Origin: Pseudomonas sp. TNT3
GTDB taxonomy: Bacteria; Pseudomonadota; Gammaproteobacteria; Pseudomonadales; Pseudomonadaceae
DNA: 64,000 nt
Direction: 5' to 3'
NCBI RefSeq assembly: GCF_010095445.2
Contig: NZ_WFGV02000024.1
Coordinates: forward strand, 22,536-86,535
The notes beneath the pieces were generated by a model. It did not search any database, was not told where the DNA came from, and saw only the letters and a list, made by a program, of their open reading frames with translations. Below, in pieces: positions 18,279-25,985 of this stretch. Within the stretch, counting starts at the first letter, position 1. Each line of letters starts with the position of its first letter. The translations under genes were made by a program, and so were the position numbers.

Positions 18279-18854
18279 ATGTTGCGTATCCTGCTGATCA
18301 ACGACACCGCGAAAAAAGTCGGCCGCCTGAAAGCGGCCCTGACTGAAGCCGGGTTCGAGGTGATCGACGAGTCGGGGCTGACCATTGACTTGCCTTCACG
18401 CGTCGAAACGGTGCGCCCGGATGTGATTCTGATCGATACCGAGTCACCGAGCCGCGATGTCATGGAGCAAGTGGTGCTGGTGAGTCGTGACCAGCCGCGG
18501 CCGATCGTGATGTTTACCGACGAGCACGATCCCGGCGTGATGCGTCAGGCGATCAAGTCCGGCGTGAGCGCCTACATTGTCGAGGGCATTCACGCACAAC
18601 GCCTGCAACCCATCCTGGACGTGGCCATGGCGCGTTTTGAGAGCGATCAGGCGCTGCGCGCTCAACTGCATGCCCGAGACCAGCAACTGGCCGAGCGCAA
18701 GCGTATAGAGCTGGCCAAAGGGCTGTTGATGAAGATGAAGGACTGTAACGAGGAGGACGCCTACACCCTGATGCGCCGCCAGGCCATGAGCCGGCAGCAG
18801 AAGCTGATTCAAGTGGCGGAGCAGATTATTGCGATGAGTGAGTTGTTGGGTTGA
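18279..18854 (+). CDS. nasT: NasT, ANTAR-domain RNA-binding antiterminator
   Basis: A 191-residue protein: response-regulator-like N-terminal domain (MLRILLINDTAKKVGRLKAA, with VILIDTESPS around the usual phospho-Asp position) and a C-terminal ANTAR domain at about residues 130-188 (RKRIELAKGLLMKMKDCNEE, DAYTLMRRQAMSRQQ). NasT binds twin hexaloop hairpins in leader RNA and blocks termination, when freed from NasS by nitrate. It is co-transcribed with nasS. Two candidate targets are in this window, at 16946-17035 and 19008-19092. Confidence 0.93.
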   Translation: MLRILLINDTAKKVGRLKAALTEAGFEVIDESGLTIDLPSRVETVRPDVILIDTESPSRDVMEQVVLVSRDQPRPIVMFTDEHDPGVMRQAIKSGVSAYIVEGIHAQRLQPILDVAMARFESDQALRAQLHARDQQLAERKRIELAKGLLMKMKDCNEEDAYTLMRRQAMSRQQKLIQVAEQIIAMSELLG

Positions 18855-18878
18855 GGTTTTGTGGTGACTTTGAGGGCC

Positions 18879-18956
18879 TCATCGCGGGCAAGCCTTGCTC
18901 CCACAGGGATTGGTGTGATCACAAAAGGTGTGGGAGCAAAGCTTGCTCGCGATGGA
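18879..18956. repeat. REP-type inverted repeat pair after nasT
   Basis: Two inverted copies of a REP-like unit: CATCGCGGGCAAGCCTTGCTCCCACA at the left (quoted in part: GGGCAAGCCTTGCTCCCACA) and TGTGGGAGCAAAGCTTGCTC followed by GCGATG at the right, with a spacer of about 20 nt. Similar units recur at 28692, 36373, 40400 and 54889. Confidence 0.85.
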
Positions 18957-19007
18957 AACCACCCGGTCTGCGCCTATTGGCACAAATCTCGCTAAGTAAT
19001 TCTCACA

Positions 19008-19117
19008 GGTAACCAACGGCGGTTGCCCCACCTACGACAAAGACGTCGCTCACCCTGTTTGCCCATGGCAAATCCGGTAGCGGCGTTTTTTTGTTTTGGC
19101 CCCTTGAAAAAGGGGCC
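19008..19117 (+). promoter_or_regulatory. Candidate ANTAR (NasT) antitermination leader of the nitrate transporter gene
   Basis: P1: GGTAACC (19008-19014) pairs with GGTTGCC (19021-19027), one G-U pair, loop AACGGC. P2: CGAC (19035-19038) pairs with GTCG (19045-19048), loop AAAGAC. Both loops obey the A1/G4 rule and the stems are 7 nt apart. A terminator follows: ACGTCGCT (19043-19050) pairs with AGCGGCGT (19079-19086), inner stem TTTGCC/GGCAAA, then T residues to 19092. The terminator's left arm uses the end of the P2 loop and the P2 right arm, so binding of NasT to P2 would prevent it. A second tight hairpin, GGCCCCTT/AAGGGGCC with loop GAAA, is at 19098-19117. Confidence 0.78.
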
Positions 19118-19185
19118 GGTGGTGCGGCCGTTTTGCGGCGTGCCATCTGTTAGCTCATGACTCCTTTTAACAGCTGAGGTGCGCG

Positions 19186-20397
19186 ATGAATTCAAGCTTC
19201 TGGAAATCTGGCCATACCCCGACACTGTTCGCGGCCTTCCTCTATTTCGATCTGAGCTTCATGGTCTGGTACTTGCTCGGGCCGTTGGCCGTGCAGATCG
19301 CCGCAGACCTGCACCTGACCACTCAACAGCGCGGGCTGGTGGTTGCAACACCGATTCTGGCCGGGGCGGTTTTACGCTTTGTGATGGGGCTGCTGGCTGA
19401 TCGACTGTCACCCAAAACCGCAGGGCTGATCGGTCAGGTGATCGTCATTTGCGCGTTATTCGGCGCCTGGAAACTCGGGATTCACAGCTACGAGCAAGCG
19501 CTGATCCTGGGCCTGTTTCTCGGCATGGCCGGCGCGTCTTTCGCCGTGGCCCTGCCGCTGGCCTCGCAGTGGTATCCACCACAACATCAAGGCAAGGCCA
19601 TGGGCATTGCCGGTGCGGGCAACTCCGGCACGGTGCTCGCGGCACTGATCGCTCCGGTGCTGGCAGCGGCGTTTGGCTGGAGCAACGTATTCGGCTTCGC
19701 ACTGATCCCGCTGATCCTGACGCTCATCGTCTTCGCGTGGCTGGCGAAGAACGCGCCAGAGCGACCGAAAGCCAAGTCGGTGTCGGACTATTTCAAAGCG
19801 CTGGGTGATCGGGACAGCTGGTGGTTCATGTTTTTCTACAGCGTGACGTTCGGCGGCTTCATCGGCCTGGCCAGCGCCCTGCCCGGCTACTTCAACGATC
19901 AATACGGCCTCAGCCCGGTCACTGCCGGGTACTACACCGCCGCCTGCGTATTCGGCGGCAGTTTGATGCGTCCGTTGGGCGGGGCTCTGGCGGATCGTTT
20001 CGGCGGTATTCGCACCCTGCTGGGGATGTACACGGTGGCCGCAATTTGCATTGCAGCAGTGGGTTTCAACTTGCCGAGCTCCTATGCGGCCCTGGCCCTG
20101 TTCGTCTGCACCATGCTCGGTTTGGGTGCGGGCAATGGCGCGGTGTTCCAATTGGTGCCACAGCGTTTTCGCCGGGAAATCGGCGTGATGACCGGTTTGA
20201 TCGGCATGGCCGGCGGCATTGGCGGCTTTGCACTGGCAGCCGGCATGGGCGCGATCAAGCAAAGCACCGGTAGCTATCAGCTGGCGTTGTGGTTGTTCGC
20301 CAGCCTGGGCGTGCTGGCCTGGTTTGGTCTGCACGGGGTGAAACGTCGCTGGAGAACGACCTGGGGTTCGGCCGCAGTGACGGCGGCGCGGGTCTGA
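19186..20397 (+). CDS. nasA: Nitrate/nitrite MFS transporter (NNP family)
   Basis: A 403-residue, 12-helix major facilitator of the nitrate-nitrite porter family. The two nitrate signatures are visible: MGIAGAGNSGTVLAALIAP in helix 5 (about residue 143) and MLGLGAGNGAVFQLVPQRFR in helix 11 (about 307). It imports nitrate for assimilation. The ATG at 19186 follows GAGG, and the gene lies downstream of an attenuator-like leader. In other pseudomonads the same position is called narK or nasA; the protein looks like the assimilatory type. Confidence 0.9.
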   Translation: MNSSFWKSGHTPTLFAAFLYFDLSFMVWYLLGPLAVQIAADLHLTTQQRGLVVATPILAGAVLRFVMGLLADRLSPKTAGLIGQVIVICALFGAWKLGIHSYEQALILGLFLGMAGASFAVALPLASQWYPPQHQGKAMGIAGAGNSGTVLAALIAPVLAAAFGWSNVFGFALIPLILTLIVFAWLAKNAPERPKAKSVSDYFKALGDRDSWWFMFFYSVTFGGFIGLASALPGYFNDQYGLSPVTAGYYTAACVFGGSLMRPLGGALADRFGGIRTLLGMYTVAAICIAAVGFNLPSSYAALALFVCTMLGLGAGNGAVFQLVPQRFRREIGVMTGLIGMAGGIGGFALAAGMGAIKQSTGSYQLALWLFASLGVLAWFGLHGVKRRWRTTWGSAAVTAARV

Positions 20398-20404
20398 CGT
20401 TTTC

Positions 20405-22075
20405 ATGAGCCTGCAATTGAGTTTCGCCGAAGCCAGCGCCATCGGCCCTCGCGAGGAAAATCAGGACGCCGTGCGCCTGGTCACGCCGGACCCGACACTG
20501 GCGGCGAGCAAGGGGTTTCTGTTCGCGATTGCTGACGGGGTCAGCCAGTGCCTCGATGGCGGTCTCGCGGCGCGTTCTACCTTGCAGGCCCTGGCGCTGG
20601 ATTACTACGCCACCCCCGAAACCTGGGGCGTCGCCGAGTCCCTGGATCGCCTGTTGCTGGCACAGAACCGGTGGCTACAGGCAAATGGTGGGAGCCAACC
20701 GCTTCTGACCACTGTCAGTGCGCTGGTGCTGCGCGGCAGGCGGTTTACCTTGGCGCACGTCGGCGACTGCAGAGTCTATCGCTGGCACGCCGGGCAGCTA
20801 CAGCGGATCAGTGAAGATCATGTCTGGGATCAACCGGGCATGCAGCATGTGCTCAAGCGCGCCATGGGGCTTGATCAGCACCTGGTTGTTGATTTTCTTG
20901 ACGGTGAACTGCGCCTTGATGAGTGCTTCGTGTTGCTCAGCGATGGTGTCTGGGCCGTACTCGGTGACACCGTGATCGCTGCGGTTCTGCGTGATCAACC
21001 GGATTTGCACAGCGCTGCGCAAACCCTGGTCAACGCTGCGCACCTGGCCGGCAGCCAGGACAATGCCAGCGCCCTGGTGGTGCGGGTCGATGCCCTGGGT
21101 GAAACCAGCATTGGCGATGCGCTGATTCATTTGCAGCAATGGCCCCTGCCGCCGGCACTCAAGCCGGGGCAGACGTTTGAGGGCTGGCAAGTCGACGGGG
21201 TCATTGGCCAGAGCCAGCAGTCGCTGCTCTATCGGGTACGTGATGGGCAACACCAGCCCTGGCTGCTGAAAACCTTGCCGGGGCGACTGCATGATGATCA
21301 CCAGGCTGGTCAGGCGTTGCTCTCGGAAGAATGGTTTCTGAAGCGCGTCGCCGGACGGCATTTTCCTGAGGTCCATGGGGTCAGCCAGCGTCAGCATTTG
21401 TACTACGTGATGCGTGAATATTCCGGTTCGACCCTGGCAAAACTGCACGCTGATGTCGGCCCCCTTCCGCTCGCCCAGTGGGTGGAACTGGCTGAACGGC
21501 TGCTGCGAGCGGTCGGCATGCTGCATAGACGGCAAATCCTGCACCGCGACATCAAGCCCGAGAACCTGTTGCTGGGGGACGACGGAGAATTGCGCTTGCT
21601 GGATTTCGGCCTCGCCTACTGTTCGGGCTTGTCCGAAGACCTGCCTTCAGCGCTGCCAGGAACGCCAAGCTACATCGCGCCTGAAGCCTTTGGTGGAACA
21701 CCCCCGACGCCGCAACAGGACCTCTATTCAGTGGGCGTAACGTTGTACTTCCTGCTTACCGGACACTACCCCTACGGTGAAATCGAAGCGTTTCAGCGTC
21801 CGCGTTTTGGCGCGCCGGTCAGCGCCAGCCGCTATCGGCCCGATCTGCCCGAGTGGATTGCGCAAAGTCTTGAACGCGCCGTCGCGAAGGCCCCGGAACA
21901 TCGGTTTGAAACGGCAGAAGAATGGTTGTTGCTGCTGGAACAGGGAGAACGGCACAGCTTGAGCGTGCGGCCCAGGCCGTTGCTGGAGCGCGAGCCGTTG
22001 AAGGTCTGGCGCACGTTGGCACTGGTCTCGTTGGCTGTGAATCTGGCGATTTTTTTGTGGACGCTGCATGGCTAA
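20405..22075 (+). CDS. stpK: Bifunctional PP2C phosphatase / Ser-Thr protein kinase
   Basis: A 556-residue fusion. Residues 1-240 form a PP2C phosphatase (FAIADGVSQCLDGG, HVGDCRVYRW, LLSDGVWAVL, SQDNASALVVRVD). Residues 265-515 form a Hanks-type kinase with catalytic loop HRDIKPENLL, DFG (LLDFGLAYCSG) and GTPSYIAPEAF. The kinase glycine loop is degenerate (VIGQSQQSLLYRVRD). A single membrane helix ends the protein (TLALVSLAVNLAIFLWTLHG). It begins 7 nt after the transporter stop and so is probably co-transcribed with it. Its substrate is unknown to me; context suggests control of nitrate uptake or assimilation. Confidence 0.9.
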   Translation: MSLQLSFAEASAIGPREENQDAVRLVTPDPTLAASKGFLFAIADGVSQCLDGGLAARSTLQALALDYYATPETWGVAESLDRLLLAQNRWLQANGGSQPLLTTVSALVLRGRRFTLAHVGDCRVYRWHAGQLQRISEDHVWDQPGMQHVLKRAMGLDQHLVVDFLDGELRLDECFVLLSDGVWAVLGDTVIAAVLRDQPDLHSAAQTLVNAAHLAGSQDNASALVVRVDALGETSIGDALIHLQQWPLPPALKPGQTFEGWQVDGVIGQSQQSLLYRVRDGQHQPWLLKTLPGRLHDDHQAGQALLSEEWFLKRVAGRHFPEVHGVSQRQHLYYVMREYSGSTLAKLHADVGPLPLAQWVELAERLLRAVGMLHRRQILHRDIKPENLLLGDDGELRLLDFGLAYCSGLSEDLPSALPGTPSYIAPEAFGGTPPTPQQDLYSVGVTLYFLLTGHYPYGEIEAFQRPRFGAPVSASRYRPDLPEWIAQSLERAVAKAPEHRFETAEEWLLLLEQGERHSLSVRPRPLLEREPLKVWRTLALVSLAVNLAIFLWTLHG

Positions 22076-22126
22076 CGCCGATGCCTTGTCGCAGCCGATC
22101 ACTTTCATTTTCTTGAGGATAACCCT

Positions 22127-22897
22127 ATGAACGCAAAAGTCTGGCTGGTGGGTGCGGGCCCGGGCGATCCGGAATTGCTGACGCTCAAGGCCGTAAGGGC
22201 ATTGAGGGAAGCGGATGTGGTGCTGATCGATGATCTGGTCAATGTCGCTGTGCTGGAGCATTGCGCAGGCGCGCGGATCATCCCCGTGGGCAAGCGCGGT
22301 GGCTGTCGCTCCACGCCTCAGGCCTTTATTCATCGTTTGATGCTGCGTTATGCGCGCCAAGGCAAATGCGTGGTGCGGCTGAAGGGCGGTGATCCGTGCA
22401 TTTTTGGTCGAGGGGGCGAGGAAGCCCAGTGGCTACGTGAACGTGGTCTAGAGGTCGAGTTGGTCAATGGCATCACTGCCGGTCTCGCCGGCGCGACGCA
22501 ATGCGACATTCCGTTGACCCTGCGCGGAGTGGCTCGAGGCGTGACACTGGTGACTGCCCATACCCAGGACGGCAGCCGATTGAACTGGCAGGCACTGGCA
22601 CAAGGGGGCACAACGCTGGTGATTTACATGGGGGTGGCGAAGCTGAGCGAGATTCGGGAGCAATTGCTCGCGGGGGGAATGGCGGCGGATACGCCGGTGG
22701 CGATGATTGAAAATGCGTCACTGCCAGAGCAGCGGGAATGTCGCAGCGATCTGACAGCAATGGAGGGCGACGCCCTGGCGTTCGAGCTCAGGAGCCCGGC
22801 TATCCTGGTCATCGGTGCTGTGGCAGGTTGTGACCAGATCAAGAGATCGCAGCCTCGATACTCACCTCTCCTGCAGAAGGGCTCAACTGCTGTTTAG
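22127..22897 (+). CDS. cobA: Uroporphyrinogen-III C-methyltransferase (SUMT)
   Basis: A 256-residue SUMT with the family motifs LVGAGPGDPELLTLKAVRAL at the N-terminus, VRLKGGDPCIFGRGGEEA at about residue 85, and VTAHTQDGS near 143. It uses S-adenosylmethionine to make precorrin-2, the route to sirohaem, the cofactor of nitrite and sulfite reductases. That explains its place in the nitrate cluster. It starts 51 nt after stpK; the nitrite and nitrate reductase genes found between these two in P. aeruginosa are absent here. Confidence 0.92.
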   Translation: MNAKVWLVGAGPGDPELLTLKAVRALREADVVLIDDLVNVAVLEHCAGARIIPVGKRGGCRSTPQAFIHRLMLRYARQGKCVVRLKGGDPCIFGRGGEEAQWLRERGLEVELVNGITAGLAGATQCDIPLTLRGVARGVTLVTAHTQDGSRLNWQALAQGGTTLVIYMGVAKLSEIREQLLAGGMAADTPVAMIENASLPEQRECRSDLTAMEGDALAFELRSPAILVIGAVAGCDQIKRSQPRYSPLLQKGSTAV

Positions 22898-22982
22898 CAG
22901 CTGTCGAAGGTACCCAGCCTGCGTTCTTTTCGCGCCACCCAACCGCCTGATCCCCGCCCGAAAACCCAAATCGCAGACAAAG

Positions 22983-23012
22983 AAAAGCCCGGCCTAAGCC
23001 GGGCTTTTCTCA
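22983..23012. terminator. Bidirectional rho-independent terminator between cobA and oprF
   Basis: A perfect 13-bp stem, AGAAAAGCCCGGC with GCCGGGCTTTTCT, and a CTAA loop. The A and T tracts at either side allow termination in both directions, suiting the convergent genes cobA and oprF. Confidence 0.92.
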
Positions 23013-23026
23013 GAACTGCGAGCTAA

Positions 23027-24061
23027 TTACTTAGCTTGAGCTTCAACCTGCGCTTCTACGCGACGGTTTACAGCGCGACCAGCTTCAGTTTTGTTGTCAG
23101 CAACTGGGCGGGATTCGCCGTAGCCAACAGACTGAACGCGGGACGATTCAACACCGTACTGGTTGGTCAGAACTTGCTTAACGGCGTTTGCACGACGCTC
23201 AGACAGCTTCTGGTTGTAAGCGTCAGGACCGACGGAGTCAGTGTGACCTTCAACAGTAGTGGTGGTGGATGGGTACTGCTTCATGAAGTCAGCCAGGTTC
23301 TTGATGTCGCCGTAGCTGTTGGTTTTAACAACAGATTTGTCGAAATCGAACTTAACGTCCAGCTCTACACGAACAACTTCAGCAACTGCAGGGCAGCCAT
23401 CAGCGTCAACAGTTACGTTGGCTGGGGTGTCCGGGCACTTGTCAACGTTGTCGCAAACGCCGTCGTTGTCGCTGTCGGAGCAGACTTCAGCTGGCGCTGG
23501 AACTGGAGCAGCAGCAGGCTTGGAGCCGCCACCGAAGTTCACACCGATACCGACGCTAGGAGCCCACTCGGTGTCGCCCTGGTCGATGTTGTATTGAGCT
23601 TCAACGCCAGCACGGGCGTAGAAGTTCTCGGTGAAGTACAGCTTGGCACCGCCGCCAACGTTGGCGAAGGTGGAACGGTTACGACCGTTCGAGCCGTTCT
23701 GATCGATGCTCTGATCGGAGAAACCAGCCGAGACGTATGGACGGACCATGTCGCCTGGGTTGTTGAAGTGGTACAGAGCGTCCAGAGCGGTGTTGGCGCC
23801 CTTGATGTTCTGGCCGCTATCGGAACGAACGTTGTGCACTTCGTCGTAGCCCAGACGCAGTTCAACGTCGTCGGTCAGGAAGTAACCTACGGAACCGCCG
23901 AAGAGGTTGCCGTTGTTCTTGAAGTTACGAGCGCTGTCGAATTGTTCTTTCTTAGCGAAGCCTTCGATTTCAACTGCGCCTTGGCCTTGTGCCAGAGCGC
24001 CGAACGAAGTGGCAGCAATAAGAGAACCAATGGCCAAGCCCAAGGTGTTTTTCAGTTTCAT
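23027..24061 (-). CDS. oprF: Major outer-membrane porin OprF
   Basis: A 344-residue protein: signal peptide MKLKNTLGLAIGSLIAATSF ending at ALAQ, an eight-strand beta-barrel to about residue 180, a Pro/Ala linker (PAAAPVPAPAEV), a Cys- and Asp-rich thrombospondin-type-3 stretch (CSDSDNDGVCDNVDKCPDTP), and a C-terminal OmpA peptidoglycan-binding domain (VEGHTDSVGPDAYNQKLSER). It links outer membrane and cell wall and forms a weak porin. Codon use is strongly biased, as expected of an abundant protein. sigX lies immediately upstream. Confidence 0.98.
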   Translation of the reverse strand: MKLKNTLGLAIGSLIAATSFGALAQGQGAVEIEGFAKKEQFDSARNFKNNGNLFGGSVGYFLTDDVELRLGYDEVHNVRSDSGQNIKGANTALDALYHFNNPGDMVRPYVSAGFSDQSIDQNGSNGRNRSTFANVGGGAKLYFTENFYARAGVEAQYNIDQGDTEWAPSVGIGVNFGGGSKPAAAPVPAPAEVCSDSDNDGVCDNVDKCPDTPANVTVDADGCPAVAEVVRVELDVKFDFDKSVVKTNSYGDIKNLADFMKQYPSTTTTVEGHTDSVGPDAYNQKLSERRANAVKQVLTNQYGVESSRVQSVGYGESRPVADNKTEAGRAVNRRVEAQVEAQAK

Positions 24062-24168
24062 CCGTTAAATCCCCATCTGGTGATTGTGAAGCAGTCCCGC
24101 AAACCGGGGGACAACTCGGCGGCAAGTCTATCAGAACTTGCCTACACGTAAGAGATATTTGCGCTGAA

Positions 24169-24759
24169 CTAAGTTTCAGCAACGCCTGCAAATTTCTCAC
24201 GCAATTTGTCTAGAGCACGTTTGTAACGCATTTTTGTCGCACTCAAACCCATGTGCATGATGTCTGCGATCTCCTGAAACTCCAGCTCTGCGACAAATCG
24301 TAGCACCAGAATTTCGCGGTCGATCGGGTTCACATACACCAGCCAGCGATCAAGTCCACCCTTTTCCTCAGGGTTCGGCGCCTTTTCTTCAGACGCCTCC
24401 TCGAGGGGGTCCAGACTCAAAGCGTCCATCAAGCGACGCTTTCGCCGTTCCTTCCGATACTGTGTGATGCATTCGTTGTACGTGATGCTATATAGCCATG
24501 TCTTGAACTTCGATTTCCCCTCGAAGTTCTTCAGTCCATACAACACCTTCAACATCACTTCCTGACAGACATCGTCTGCGTCGCGATCGTTCCCAAGATA
24601 TCGTGCACAGACGTTAAATAATGTTCGTTGGTAACGCCGCATCAATTCTTCATAGGCGCGCGTTACGTGAAACAGCTCGGTATGCGAGCGCGCGACCAAC
24701 TCCTCATCAGAGAGCTCGCGGGGGTCGTAGCGCGTGGAGAGCGATTGAGCTTTATTCAA
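24169..24759 (-). CDS. sigX: ECF sigma factor SigX
   Basis: A 196-residue ECF sigma factor with region 2 (NVCARYLGNDRDADDVCQEV, SKFKTWLYSITYNECI) and region 4 (ILVLRFVAELEFQEIADIMH, GLSATKMRYKRALDKLR). SigX controls oprF transcription and fatty-acid and envelope functions in pseudomonads. No anti-sigma gene is adjacent; cmpX lies upstream. The start giving the family N-terminus MNKAQSLSTRYDP is a TTG at 24759 without an obvious ribosome site. Confidence 0.97.
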   Translation of the reverse strand: MNKAQSLSTRYDPRELSDEELVARSHTELFHVTRAYEELMRRYQRTLFNVCARYLGNDRDADDVCQEVMLKVLYGLKNFEGKSKFKTWLYSITYNECITQYRKERRKRRLMDALSLDPLEEASEEKAPNPEEKGGLDRWLVYVNPIDREILVLRFVAELEFQEIADIMHMGLSATKMRYKRALDKLREKFAGVAET

Positions 24760-24846
24760 AACAAGTCGGGCCGACAGTCAGGTCAATGTCCGCCGCAGCC
24801 TTTTCAGGACAATTCGCGGCGGCATACATTAGCAGGGTTTGCCGGA

Positions 24847-25671
24847 TTAGCGGCTACTCACATGCTGCTCCAGGAGAATCCGATTGGAGAGAGAGACTAG
24901 CTCACCCTCGTCGGTCAGCAATGTGGTTTTAACCGTGCCGATCTCTTCGATCTGACCTTCGACCTCGCCAACACGCACTTCTTGCCCAACCTGATACAAC
25001 TCACGCACATAGATTCCCGCAAGAATCTGACCGGCAATTTCCCGGCTTCCCAATCCCATGGCCAGCGCTACAGCCAGACCAACGGTAATCAATACAATCA
25101 CAATCACATGGTTGAGCAGGTCAGTCTTGACCTCCAACTGGCTGATCGCGACCGAAATACTGATGATGATGACCAGGCCCTGAGCGATTCGCCCCAGGCC
25201 CGACGCATAATCCAGCCCTACACCTTCAGCCGCGCCACGCACCAGGCCATTGGCCAGTTGCGCCAGCAAAACCCCTACCAGCAACACCAGCGCGGCGCCG
25301 AATACTTTCGGCAAATACAGCGCAAGCATATCTAGCGTAGCTGAGACTCGCTCAAGTCCAAGAGATTCCGCAGCAGAAACAAGAAAAATCAGCAGAACGA
25401 ACCAATAGACGATCTTGCCGATCAGTGTCGAGATCGGTACCTGAAGACCGGCGCGGGAGAGCAGCTTGGTCAGCCCGGTGCCTCCCATCAGGCGATCAAG
25501 GCCCAGTTTGGCCAACAATTTGGAGAGCAAAGTGTCCAGCAACTTGGCCACCACGAAGCCCAACAGCAGCACAACCAGTGCGCCGAACAGGTTCGGGATG
25601 AAGTTCGCAATCTTGGTCCACAACGCAGTCATTGCAGTGACGAGGCTCTGAGTCCAGAGATCAAGTTCCAT
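24847..25671 (-). CDS. cmpX: CmpX, MscS-related membrane protein
   Basis: A 274-residue protein with four or five membrane helices (IANFIPNLFGALVVLLLGFV; AALVLLVGVLLAQLANGLVR) and a C-terminal soluble beta part similar to the MscS beta domain (GIYVRELYQVGQEVRVGEVE, then QIEEIGTVKTTLLTDEGELV). It belongs to a group of small conductance mechanosensitive-like proteins and lies between sigX and crfX as in other pseudomonads. ATG at 25671 is 2 nt after the crfX stop, so the two are coupled. Confidence 0.93.
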   Translation of the reverse strand: MELDLWTQSLVTAMTALWTKIANFIPNLFGALVVLLLGFVVAKLLDTLLSKLLAKLGLDRLMGGTGLTKLLSRAGLQVPISTLIGKIVYWFVLLIFLVSAAESLGLERVSATLDMLALYLPKVFGAALVLLVGVLLAQLANGLVRGAAEGVGLDYASGLGRIAQGLVIIISISVAISQLEVKTDLLNHVIVIVLITVGLAVALAMGLGSREIAGQILAGIYVRELYQVGQEVRVGEVEGQIEEIGTVKTTLLTDEGELVSLSNRILLEQHVSSR

Positions 25672-25673
25672 AT

Positions 25674-25922
25674 TCAATCAGCCTTATCAGCAGTGCGAAC
25701 AGTAGGTTTGCGGTGACGGGAAACCGGCGAAATGTGGGCCGATCCGTTATTCAGGGCGATCATCAGCGCGGGCAACCAGCGGCCCAGCAGGCTGAACAGA
25801 TCACCGGCACCGACCTGGCGGTTGGCGGTTTTCAGTACACGGCCAAGGCACGCATCGTCGTCCCGGGTGGACGGTGATGCCTTGAGCATGTCGCGCAAAG
25901 ACTGTTCAAACGGATCGTGCAT
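25674..25922 (-). CDS. crfX: CrfX, small protein of the sigX-cmaX cluster
   Basis: An 82-residue protein starting MHDPFEQSLRDMLKASPSTR. No domain or membrane segment is clear; there is a mildly hydrophobic middle (LFSLLGRWLPALMIALNN). It is identified by its conserved place between cmpX and cmaX. The ATG at 25922 has GAGG about 6 nt upstream; a GTG two codons earlier is possible. The function is unknown. Confidence 0.85.
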   Translation of the reverse strand: MHDPFEQSLRDMLKASPSTRDDDACLGRVLKTANRQVGAGDLFSLLGRWLPALMIALNNGSAHISPVSRHRKPTVRTADKAD

Positions 25923-25985
25923 ACGCACCTCTCGTGATGTCTGTGAAAGACGCGATCAAATTTGGCCGGGTCACATGACGCATCG

